In this document: positions 35,866 to 46,471 of the stretch, in pieces
Layout: each line of letters begins with the position of its first letter
How positions within the stretch are numbered: the first letter of the stretch is position 1
Source: Proteromonas lacertae
Lineage: Eukaryota > Sar > Bigyra > Opalinata > Proteromonadidae
Length of the DNA: 64,000 nucleotides
NCBI GenBank assembly: GCA_002245135.1
Contig: NGBS01000010.1
Span: forward strand, 62,001 to 126,000
Reading direction: 5' to 3'
Notes under the pieces: generated by a model
Told to the model about the DNA's origin: nothing
Seen by the model: only the letters and a program-made list of their open reading frames with translations
Databases searched by the model: none
Position numbers and translations under genes: made by a program

Positions 35866-36873
35866 ATGAACAGATCTATTTTATTTATCGCTATTTTATT
35901 TATTTCATGTATTACAGCATCTTTTATTCTTATAGATTCTCAATCAATATCCATAGATTCAGTTAATCTTTTCACTGCTTGGAATACAGCTCAAATGACG
36001 GCTATTAGTCATGGTCTTTTGAAAAAGCTGAATGATAAATACCCTTTAGTCAAAGGCAAAACTGTTTATACATGTACTCCTCATTCTAGTTTTTATTCTT
36101 ACCCTTCTGCATCAAATGCAACAGGTTCATTGAAACACTTGCTGGAAGTATATTAATTGTTTTTTAAAAATATAGACAAGAGAATTATTAGCTGGTGGAA
36201 TTGAATTTGATTTAATAGATGGGAATTATTCAGCCAATCCTCCAACAGGATTTTGGCCAGAGTATTTACAAGCAGTAGTAGATGAATTAAATAATCATTA
36301 TTTCCCAAACGATGCAAATAAAATCAAAATTACACACAAACTATATGGATCAGATTCAGATCGATGTATAGATGAGTTACAGAAAGGTAATATTCATTTA
36401 CTACAACCATATTTCGTTATTGGAGCGTTTTATCAAGAAGCACCAAGATCTGAAAAGACAAGAGTAGGATGTACAAGCTTAGGGTTTGAGAGTCAATTTG
36501 AAGTGTTATTATCCACTGGAGTAACAGATGTGAAATCTTTGTATGATTATTTAATGAAGTTTGATATATCTTTTTTTTTTTAAGTCTAATTTTTATACTT
36601 TTTAGTTTGTGTTTTAATTCAATTTCTTTTTACCAGGATGATAGAGCAATTGGAGCATTATCAAAGGGTGATTATTTTGCAGCTGAAGCAATCCTTCCAC
36701 CATCATTTTATACATTATTCAAATCATATCAAGATATTATAGTTGCTTTAAAGAATGGTCAAATAAAAGCATCAATAACATCAACAACTCCACAAGAAGA
36801 TAATGAAATAAAGATATTTGGAAGTGAGGTAGTTTCACCAAGAGCAGCTTTATTCCCTAAAGAAGTTTGTTAA
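35866..36873 (+). CDS. Secreted protein with periplasmic-binding-protein-like fold (tentative)
   Basis: It starts MNRSILFIAILFISCITASF, a clear signal peptide, so the product is secreted or vacuolar. The rest reads like a type II solute-binding protein: ELLAGGIEFDLIDGNYSANP, then FWPEYLQAVVDELNNHYF, then DRCIDELQKGNIHLLQPYFV and DDRAIGALSKGDYFAAEAIL. The pattern of a substrate-defined first lobe, a GD-type hinge and a second lobe returning to the first is what I rely on. I see no membrane span after the leader, so it is not an ionotropic receptor. Introns lie near 36148-36175 and 36560-36604 (the second model is less certain). Function unknown; nutrient sensing or binding is a guess. Confidence 0.55.
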
Positions 36874-37008
36874 AGTTTATTATTGAATATTTATTATGTA
36901 GTTTTTATTAAAATTAAATGATTATTTTCATTTTATAAAAACAAAAAATAATTATAATAAAAACTTAAGTTATTAACTAAACTAAAAACATTAAATATAT
37001 TTTCTCTC

Positions 37009-40000
37009 TTATACATCATCTATTTCATTAATTAATTCAACTAATTTAACAACACAAGTTTCATAACTCAATCCACTTTTCTTCTTCCAACTGTTAATAT
37101 AAAAAGGATTTATACTACTATCTTTCTCTTCTTCACGATAATGATAATCACCGTTTAATAATTCTAAATAATAGCCAATTATATTCAACACTTTATCATC
37201 TTCACTATTACCTATCTTTTGACTTTTCCTTATGAGACTTTGTATCTTATCATTGATAATTTCATAATTGGTATAACCTACTTTCTTAGCTTCAGGAAAC
37301 ATACCTAAATTCAAACATGGAATATTCGAAACAACCCTCGTTTCTTTCCTATTAATTTTTTTATTATTGTGTTTGAATAATTCTGATAATTTTCTATCTC
37401 TTACGATATTATTATTATTATTATTATTATTACTCAACGTTGAAGTAGTACTTGATATGGATGGTAAAATGCTATTTTCAGTTTCATATTTGTAAGGACT
37501 GTTTATATTGATGTTATTAAGATCATTGATTGTATTATACCACTGTATACTCTCTTCAACTGTATCACATTGGAATATTAAGTGTTTTCCACCACTAATT
37601 ATTGATAATATGTTATTATCATATAATAGTATCTCTAAATCATTTAAATATATTGTATAAATGATAAAATATCGATTATTATATCCAAGTGAAGCAATTA
37701 ATAATATATCATTAAATAAGAAGAATCTTACTTCATTCTTAACATTATCATTTGTTATCCAATTCACATTTCCTTCACATTCTAAATTCCTTTCATAAAT
37801 TAACATTTTTATATTTCCATATAATCTATCATACACTCTATTCGTCTCAATATCAACAATTCTATTTTCTATTGATCTTTTAAACTCCAACATATCAGTT
37901 TGAAATAATGATACAACTTCACTTGTACTTAGTTTCTTATTATTATTAATTATAATGTCATACCATTCACTGTTATTCTGATTCTGCATAAGGAATGTTG
38001 GATCTGATAAATAGAATTCTAATTCAAAGTGTTTTAATATAATACAGGCACTTTTAGCTGAATCTTTGTTGTTTAGGAATATTGCATTGGATATTGCATA
38101 AGTTATTAAATCTGTAGCACTCATTAACTAATATAATAATATATATATATAATTATACAAATTCAGCACTAACATTCCTATATATTCTATATGATTTGAA
38201 TATCGTTCCACAGAGAGGAATTGTTTCAGGAAGTAATAATTCACTCAACACTCTGACAGTATCTGGAGATGTATCACGATTATATTTAAATATCTTATTC
38301 TTCTATATATAAACAATAAATAATAATAAATACTAATGATTTGATAATAACTTGACCTGATCTTACAATCTTCATTATATTATGTAAATATATATCATCA
38401 TCATCACCACCACTACCATTATTACCATCTTCATTATTATTATTATTATTAACACTACTTACATCACTTGTTGCATTACTATTACTGCCACTGGATAGAT
38501 TAATAGGATTATTCAACACTTCATTATATATATTAGTTAATAATGATTCAGATAAATCATTGCCTTCGTTTATACCTCTATTTTGTTCAATAAATTCATT
38601 GACAGTTTTCTTATTATCATCAGAAATATTTGGATCATGTAATTCTGAATTTAATATGATAATGGCAAATGTCAAGCTTGAGCAAACTCTGGGATTCGAA
38701 AACATATCAGGATTATCATTATAATAACATTGAGAAAATGTATCAATGATTCTTTCAATAACTTGTGCATCTGAAGGTAATTTAAAACCTGATTGGGTGA
38801 ATAATATTCTTAAAGCATCAGTGATTTTCATTTCATTGTATTTATTCCTTCCAATATAACATAATCTAACTTTAGAAAAGAAATTCTCATCATTCAAATC
38901 ACTTCCATTTTCACCTAAAAATGCACCTAATTGTTCTTCTGATACTTTATCCTGATGTAGACTAATGAAGTTAGATACTGTTTCTGGTTCTGATTTTAAA
39001 TATCCCATTGATAGTAGATATTGTAAACCTTTCTTTAACGAATCTTTCTCTTTTACTATTTTGAATGCTTCATCAATCGCTTTGGATGATAATTGTTGTT
39101 GAACTAATGACTTTCTTACTGAAGATGGGAATATATTTAAACCATTTGATAGATTACTATAAATTAATAAATAATAATTAGAATATATATATATACAATA
39201 GAATAGATTCTCTTTTAGCTGGTTTATTATGTTTCTTTTGGTTATTTCCACTTGTATGTTCTGTTGATGATGATGATGCTGGTGATAATGAATCTTCAGT
39301 TTTATCTTTGCTCCAAGATTCTGTCATTTCATAGTAAACTGTACAGTTGGCATTCATTGCTACTTTTTGTATATTTACTAAAATGTTTAGTGACTTTTCT
39401 CTGAGTAATTGTATATCATTAATTTCATCTAATTCATCTTTCATTTCATATGTATTTTCAATTACTAAAGATAATGTACTTACAGTTGATTCTAATACAT
39501 TATATGGTATCTATTAAAACAATAAATAATAATAAAAAACAATGAATATATATATATACATCTGAATTACAATCGTAATTAATAAATATCTCTATTATAT
39601 CTGTTGGAATATTAAAAATATTCTCATAATAATCCAATATAATCAACTTCAAAGATGCATTTAATCTCACACTACATAATATTCTATTCAATATGTTATA
39701 AATTATCGATAATTCAGCAAACATATATTCTTTATATGATTTCCATAAGATATTGAATAATTCCATAAATGGACCAAGCAACATTGGCTGTCTGTATTTA
39801 TCTATATAAAGATTCTCTAATATTGAAGGAAGTATGATATATTTAACGATATGTAAATAAACATTGTCATGTGTAATGAACTTTATTCCATTTAATAAAC
39901 AGTTTTGTAATAATCTTAATCCGAATATTCTACAAGTCAACTATTTACATAATTATATAAACATTATATAAAAAAATACAATTTCAGTAGAAAAATTTTG

Positions 40001-41801
40001 TTTATTAAAAGATATTGATGTATAAACAACACCTAAGAATATTAATTGTATGAAATTCTGATTAAAAATTGATGAACTCAAATATCTACTTACTGATTGT
40101 AATAATAATATCAACTCTGAACTAAATGGAGGTTGACAAATTAACTTCAAATAATATTTCTGTAAGATTTCAGTAGCTGTTGAGATTTCTATAATTTCAT
40201 ATAGAAGACTACTTGCTATTGATAATTTGTCATTGTTTGTTTGTATTTGTATGTAATATTCAGGAATTGGTTCAATAACGATTAAACTAGATACTAACGA
40301 GTAAACTGACTATTATGGATTAATTAATATAGAAAATTATACATCAAATTTCTTTAATTGTTCAATATTTAATTCATCTTTCACTTTACAATCTTTCAAA
40401 AATCCATCAATTCAATGAAATTAACAGTTTAGCCATTGAAACTGTAGATATACCTTTCTTATAAAATTTCAAACTATTAATAAGGAATGAATAAAGACTA
40501 GACCATAATGGTATTGGATATATTGAAGCTGATTCAGTTATATAATCAATAATAATATCATAAATAGGAGTTGACTATAATAAAACAATAATATATAATA
40601 ATATACAGTAACAATATTGACTACTGAATAATAATTAGTATTTAATAACTGCTGAAACGTCTGTATGGAGTTATTAATTATTCTATTATCTTTACAACAA
40701 CATCCTATTAACAGTGGTACTAAATAGGTAACACTTCTTGGCTTTATATCACTGTGTACTACTGATTGATTCATCATTTTACCATCACTGATACTAGTCG
40801 CATATTTCAACTTCTTTCTCATATGCAATGGTGTATTTGCATCGGTAATGTTATTTACTTCATTCTCTTCGTCTGGAATATAAGGATCTGTATAATCTAA
40901 CGTAGTATCGAAGAATATTGTTACTATAATAATAATAATAATAATACAATATTATATATGTATACATTTCTTATGTTGTCTTTTGGGTGATGGAGTTCTC
41001 AAAATGACAGAATCATTGACTAAATTCAAATCATATAAACTATCATAATCTCTATATATTGAAATTGAGCAGGAAAATTCTTGATCAACATTACACAGTA
41101 TTATTGGATTTAACGAAGGAGAATAGAGAATGGGAATATATCCATAAGATCTTGTTTGTTTCATATTATTCTGTATATCTATATCACATAATGGAACAGT
41201 ATTTAACTTAGAATAGCATAAATAACAGCATGGACCAGTTGTATGATCATTTAAGTTGATTATCTGTTTAGAGTAGTAATTTGTGACATATGTCCATCCT
41301 CTTGGAGCATGCTCTTTTCGACGAGGATATACAATTGTTACATCACATATTGGATCAAGTATTCCTCTTTTAATGCAAATGAATTTATTGTACAGATTTG
41401 GAGGGTTTGTTTGGGATATATGGTAGTTTACTAATTTATGATATCCAGTTGGACATATTTCATTCTAATACACGTTTAAAAGTAAAAGATTATACTCCTG
41501 TAATAATAGTTATGTCTTCTATAGGGGTGAGTTTATTGTCAATAATGGGTGGATCATACCTAGTATATATATGAGTAGTAAATACTTTTCTAAAGGTATC
41601 TTCGGTTTTTCATCTGGTGCTTTAGTAGTATTATTTACTATATCCATACACTTATCTTTAATAAATTGATATTCCTAGATTTTCAATTATTAGAAATATA
41701 CTTGTTCATTTATTAAGCTTAATAAATTATTATCCCCTTCCTTGAGGATGTCAAGGAAATTTACATTGCCTAAATAAAATGCATATATACTTTATACTCA
41801 T
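37009..41801 (-). CDS. Large ARF GEF: MABP - DCB/HUS - Sec7 - PH
   Basis: Guanine-nucleotide exchange factor for ARF GTPases at Golgi or endosome membranes. The spliced N-terminus, from ATG 41801, holds a MABP-type beta-prism repeat (KLTPIEDITIITG, CDVTIVYPRRKEHAPRGWTY, PLCDIDI). Then come DCB-like helices (YLVPLLIGCCCKDNRIINNS) and a HUS-like region ending DIIEIFINYDCN. The Sec7 domain follows (KKGLQYLLSMGYL, FLGENGSDLNDENFF, FKLPSDAQVIERIIDTFSQ, FAIIILNSELHDPNIS) and then a C-terminal PH domain (KNEVRFFLFNDILLIA, WYNTINDL). The catalytic glutamate of the Sec7 loop, normally LPGEAQ, is Asp here. At least ten short introns are used. Near 40403-40415 the frame steps +1, or a 62-base intron is used instead. 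Sec7 and PH calls are firm; MABP is good; DCB is reasonable. Confidence 0.88.
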
Positions 41802-41868
41802 CTCTATTCCATACAACAAGAAATTAGTTTATGGTAAGTTTTTGTGGGTAAATATTTTGAATAACCTA

Positions 41869-41876
41869 AAACGACT
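41869..41876 (+). promoter_or_regulatory. Candidate promoter element AAACGACT
   Basis: Fifth occurrence of the recurrent core, here in the 135-base spacer between the divergent ARF GEF and IP6K starts, 60 bases before the IP6K ATG, and followed by a T-run as at 13408 and 14460. Confidence 0.4.
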
Positions 41877-41936
41877 CTTTTTGCAGATTCAAAGTAGATT
41901 TTGTTGTTCTGACTGGTGTATTAGATAAATAAGTTT

Positions 41937-43192
41937 ATGGTATTTATTACTTGGAATAAAATACAAAATAGGCTACTGTACCATCAATAAATATAACCAA
42001 AAATAAAGCTGAAACATTCTTCCCATATAAACATCAAGTTGGTGGTCAATTTCCTGTATTATCTGATAAAGCTGGAAAGGTATTGTATTTACATATACAA
42101 TTAGATCGCTAAACCGGGATCACCACAAGAAATCTCATTCTATGAATTTGTCAACTCTAAACAACATCCAATAAGTAATTTTATATGTAAATATTATGGA
42201 ATTGTTAACATCGATATAAGTGTATATTTTCTTCACAATTATACTCAAATTAATAGCTTTTCTTGGGTGTAAGTAACATGAATTCACCTTCTTACTACAA
42301 TGTGGAAGGTGAAGTAGCTAAATTAGATTCATCCTTGGTAGAATTCGCATCACCTCATGCAGATAGTCCAATTCCTCAAGATATCCACGTAAATTATAAT
42401 TTATGGGAGAAATTCAAAGGAGATTTTGCTAAAAAACTAATTATCAATAGAGATGGAGAGTGTTGTTATATAGTTATAGAGAGTTTAACATTTAAATATC
42501 ATAAACCGTGTGTATTAGATATAAAAATGGGAATACAGCAATATTGTATATTTTATTTAAAACATATTGGTCAATAGCTCCTCGTGCAAGTGTATCTAAA
42601 AAGCGTAGTCAAGATCATAAGACTTTAAAATCAACTAGTGCTTCATTAGGGTTGAGATTATGTGGAATGAAAGTAAATTTTGTTTTATTTTTATATTTTG
42701 AATAGACTTTTCATTATAGTGATCATAATCCTGATGGTATATATGTAATCAAGGATAAATATTGGGGAAGAAATATTCAGTTTAATGAATTTTTGAATCA
42801 ATTACAGTCATTTTTTTATAACGGAAAAACAGTTAGAAAGGATATAATAGGATCATTAATAGATAAAGCGAAAGAGTTGAGAAATAGTGTTGTTAAGGTA
42901 TAAATTACTAATTAATAGTATTATTGATTAAATAGACCAATTGGAGGTTTTGGTGTTGCTCATTGTTGCTTGTTTACGATGGAGATGGAGAAGGATGTGA
43001 ATTAAAAATAATTGATTTTGCAAATTCAGAGTATAATAATTCTTATTACACATCACCTGATTATGTATATATATTTATTATTGTAAATATTGTACCCTAA
43101 TGCGATTATAGGGGTTTTTGCTGGGAATAGACAATTTAATCTCTCTAATGAGTAAAATTTTTCATTCATGCAATACGTCTACTTATGATTAA
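41937..43192 (+). CDS. IP6K: Inositol hexakisphosphate kinase (IP6K/Kcs1 type)
   Basis: Makes pyrophosphate-bearing inositol phosphates (5-InsP7), signals for phosphate and energy status. The family PxxxDxKxG motif reads PCVLDIKMGIQQ. It is followed by a RASVSKKRSQDHKTLKSTSA stretch and SLGLRLCGMK, which match IP6K rather than IPMK or IP3K. Later come KDKYWGRNIQFNEF, the WRFWCCSLLLVYDG (SSLL) motif and KIIDFANSEY, the metal-binding DFA stretch, ending LLGIDNLISLM. The first exon is only the ATG itself at 41937-41939, followed by a 32-base intron (GTATTT...AATAG). Further introns lie near 42077-42101, 42220-42256, 42556-42587, 42673-42705, 42898-42936 and 43065-43111. All catalytic residues appear intact. 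Confidence 0.93.
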
Positions 43193-43496
43193 GTGCTTAA
43201 ATGTCTTTTAAACTTGCTTTTTGTGGGTTGATTTAATTATAAATTCAAAAATTTCGTAATATCAAGTATGTAGAAAGAAGAATCATTAAAAAGTAAGATC
43301 AAATTATAACATTTAAAGCTCACTAAGATAGAACCACTTTTAAAAATGTAACTGACATTTAAACTGTTGGGTTTTTTGAAATTGAAAATTGAATCATCAA
43401 TAGTCATTAATTATTCCGTTATTTCAAAGAATTTCTTACCGCAACGTTATATATTTTTAAGTTTTACATTTGTTGATACAATCCCCCCAGTAAATA
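43193..43496. other. Intergenic spacer
   Basis: Spacer between IP6K and CDC25, rich in short A and T runs. No ORF or recurring element is supported. Confidence 0.4.
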
Positions 43497-44596
43497 ATGC
43501 AAAGCGAATCTTCATTTCTAAAATTCCCATCCGTAGACAAATCTAGCGAATCAAAACCCTTAGGATTACTATCTGAGAACGATGACAACACAGAATTTAA
43601 ATTAAATAAATCTAGATTATCTTTCTCAAATAGACGTCTATTCGAGGATATGGAAGATGATTCAGATTTCAATAACAAAGAAAACATCCCACCAATTGCT
43701 ATTAATACAGATATAGTTGATATCCCAGATTTACATTTCACAGAATCACCAGTTTTCTTTCCTAGGTATTGAAAAATATTATCTTATTGCTTAGAAAAAT
43801 GAATGATAAGAATGAGCACAAAGTTCCTTCTCATTTAGGATGTCATTGCAAAAGTTTCAGAGGTGTAACTGAATCTGTGTCTTGTTTTCCTACACCAGAA
43901 TTCAAGCCTTTCAAAAGATCATTACCAGATAGTTCTAACTACCTAATTTCATCTTTTAAGAGAAGTATTTCTCGATCATACTCAATGTCTTGTCAAGGCT
44001 TGAATGAGTTTGCTCCAAACACTCCGACAAGTAGTGTTACATCATCTATACTTCCAGATGAATTAATTCTTCCTCATATAAAAGAAGAAGGTGTGAATTA
44101 TATTAATTGTGAAACAATGTCTGACATTCTTGATGATACATATTCTGAGTGTTATTCTAAGATATACATATTAGATGCGCGATTCCCATATGAATATAAC
44201 AAAGGTCATATCAAAGGTGCAATTAACTTCATAAACCCATGTGATATTCAAAATTTCTTCTTTAATGAAGAGATGTTACGTGATACAAAGAATGGCAGTA
44301 AGGTTTTAGTGATATTCTATTGTGAATTCTCGGTGTTAAGATCTGTAAATATGGCAAAATACTTGAGAAAATGTGATAGAAAACATAATACTGATAATTA
44401 CCCATATTTGGATTATAGTGAAGTTTATGTATTGAAAGGCGGATATAGAAACTTCAACCAAGAGAAGAGTGATTATTGTAATCCTTCTTTATATGTCTCT
44501 ATGAAAGACGATGTATATCGAAGTGAAATGAAAAATTGTTGTAATGAGCTTACTAGAAGCTGGAGATCATTAGGAGAACATATTACAATACAATAA
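43497..44596 (+). CDS. CDC25: CDC25 dual-specificity phosphatase
   Basis: Activator of mitotic CDKs by removing inhibitory phosphates. Two exons are joined by a 29-base intron near 43766-43794. The N-terminal regulatory half is Ser/Pro-rich (FFPRK, FAPNTPTSSVTSS), with several S/TP sites that CDKs could use. The C-terminal rhodanese-like domain reads ILDARFPYEYNKGHIKGAIN, VIFYCEFSVLRSVNMAKYLR and VYVLKGGYRNF, as in CDC25 proteins. The phosphate loop keeps the catalytic Cys and Arg in the CX5R spacing (CEFSVLR), but the usual His before Cys is Tyr and the GPR after Arg is replaced. It is short of the C-terminal tail of animal CDC25. Identity is firm; full activity is likely but not certain. 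Confidence 0.92.
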
Positions 44597-44820
44597 TAAT
44601 TAGTTATTTTGAAAATGCTGTTATTTTGATTTGCAATCCTAATTGTCTTTAATCTTTATGTTTCTGTTGTTTTGGTGGTAGAAAGCTTAAAATGAATATA
44701 ATATATAATGATGTATTCTTCTACTTTTTCATCATATTTTCGCAATACACTTAAATACAATGAATGTATTTAGTTGTATTTCTTTTTTCTTTTTATATCT
44801 TCTAAATTAAGAATCTATTT

Positions 44821-46289
44821 ATGACTACAAGAATAAGGTATGATCAGTGTATTTCATATATGTTTCTAGACCACAATCTGCAGGCCCTCTTCAAACTGGT
44901 GTCTATATTCCTGGTTGTACAATTTCAAGCTTTACTTTTATTCGTCAAATGGGGAAGGGAGCATTTGGAGTTGTTTGGAAAGTAGAAAGTAATCAAGACC
45001 ATAAGTTCTATTGTATTAAGATCATAGAAGCGAAATTGTTAACTGTAGCAAAACGTAAACAAGCAATTCAAGAAGCATTAATATTAAGAAGACTTATTCA
45101 TCCCAATATCATTCATTATTACAATACTTTTGTAGAACAAAGAGTATATATACATTTTAGTTATTATGTAGAGGTTAAATATCGTAATGGAATGTGCAAC
45201 AAATGGCGATTTAGATCAATTGATAAAATATAAAAAACAAAGAAATGATCAATTCGAAGAAAAGTTTATATGGATTTTCCTCTCAAAGTTAATAGACGCT
45301 ATATCATATATACATTCAAATCATATTATACATAGAGATTTAAAACCTTCTAACATATTTCTAGATGAGGAAAATAACCCTAAAATTGGTGATTTAGGAA
45401 CTTCAAAGTTATTACAGAAAAATGAATATTATTGTACAAGTCAAACTGGAACTCCACTTTATTTAGCTCCAGAGATATTACGAAGTGAGAAATATAGTTA
45501 TCCAGTGGATATTTGGTCATTAGGAGTGGTATTATACTATATGATGACTTTTAACTTACCTTTTCTATCAAATAATACAAAAGAATTGGAATATTTAATT
45601 AGTATATATATTTATATTAATATTATTCTATTTTGTTAATAGTGCATAAAGAAATAAAGGAATTACCATCTTGTTATAGTGATAATTTAAGAAGATGTGT
45701 AAATGGAATGTTAAAGAAGAATCAGTATGATAGATATAATGTGAATGATATAAAGCTATGTTATCCAGTTCAGATTAAGGAATTATTTAATGATTCTTAT
45801 AACAGTAATCACAATACAAAAGCATCACCTACATCATCACCATCTAATAAATTATCTAATATTAATAAAAATAATAATAGAATACCTTCACCTCCACTTC
45901 ATAACAGAGTATATTTACATCATTCAACAACAATAAATGTAATAAGACAACAGAGTAGATGTATTAAAGAAGATAATAGTGATAGTAAAGTAGATAATAA
46001 TAATAATAAGAGAGTAATATCACTTCCACCAACATTTATTAAACCACCAACTATACCCAAGACTAATAATAATAATAGTAAAATAGAATCAATACCACCA
46101 TCTCCTGTGAAGAATGCTAGTAGAAGTGATCTTGTTAGACTACCTCCTCCAGTGTTTAGTAGTATTTATAACAACAGTAATAATAATAATGTGGTGAATA
46201 AAAGAAATATAGTAAAACCAAGAAATTCGAAACATTCAACTTTATCAGATTTATATAAGGCATCTAATTTGCCAAATAGTAAAGCATAG
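44821..46289 (+). CDS. NEK-family protein kinase
   Basis: Ser/Thr kinase of the NIMA-related family, which acts in mitosis and cilia. The kinase domain shows the P-loop MGKGAFGVVWKV, the VAIK-like YCIKIIEA with its lysine, HPNIIHYYNTFV, catalytic HRDLKPSNIFLDEE, a DLG rather than DFG loop (KIGDLGTSKLLQ, typical of many NEKs), GTPLYLAPEIL and PVDIWSLGVVLYYM. Introns near 44838-44869, 45143-45173 and 45601-45642 (GTATxx...TAG) keep frame. The C-terminal 170 residues are Asn-, Ser- and Pro-rich, with no coiled coil visible. The start MTTRIRPQSAGPLQTG gives a short leader before the domain. All catalytic residues are present. Confidence 0.93.
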
Positions 46290-46471
46290 TATTATTTAAT
46301 TATTTTTTTACTTTATATTTGTTTGTTTTGATGAGTAAAATTCATTTTTTAAAATCTTTCAACTATAACAACTTTGTTTACTTTTTATCATAAAAGGTGA
46401 TATAAAATAATTAATACTTTAATATAACCATGTAATACAAAAACATTCTAAAAAAATAAAAATAATTAACA

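Noticed and set aside
35866-36873. GILT-type thiol reductase
   Set aside because: No CxxC active site or GILT signature; the pattern fits a solute-binding-like protein instead.
42508-42705. Frame change inside IP6K as another frame break
   Set aside because: A normal GTAT...TAG intron of 32 bases joins the two parts exactly at IQQYSPRASV.
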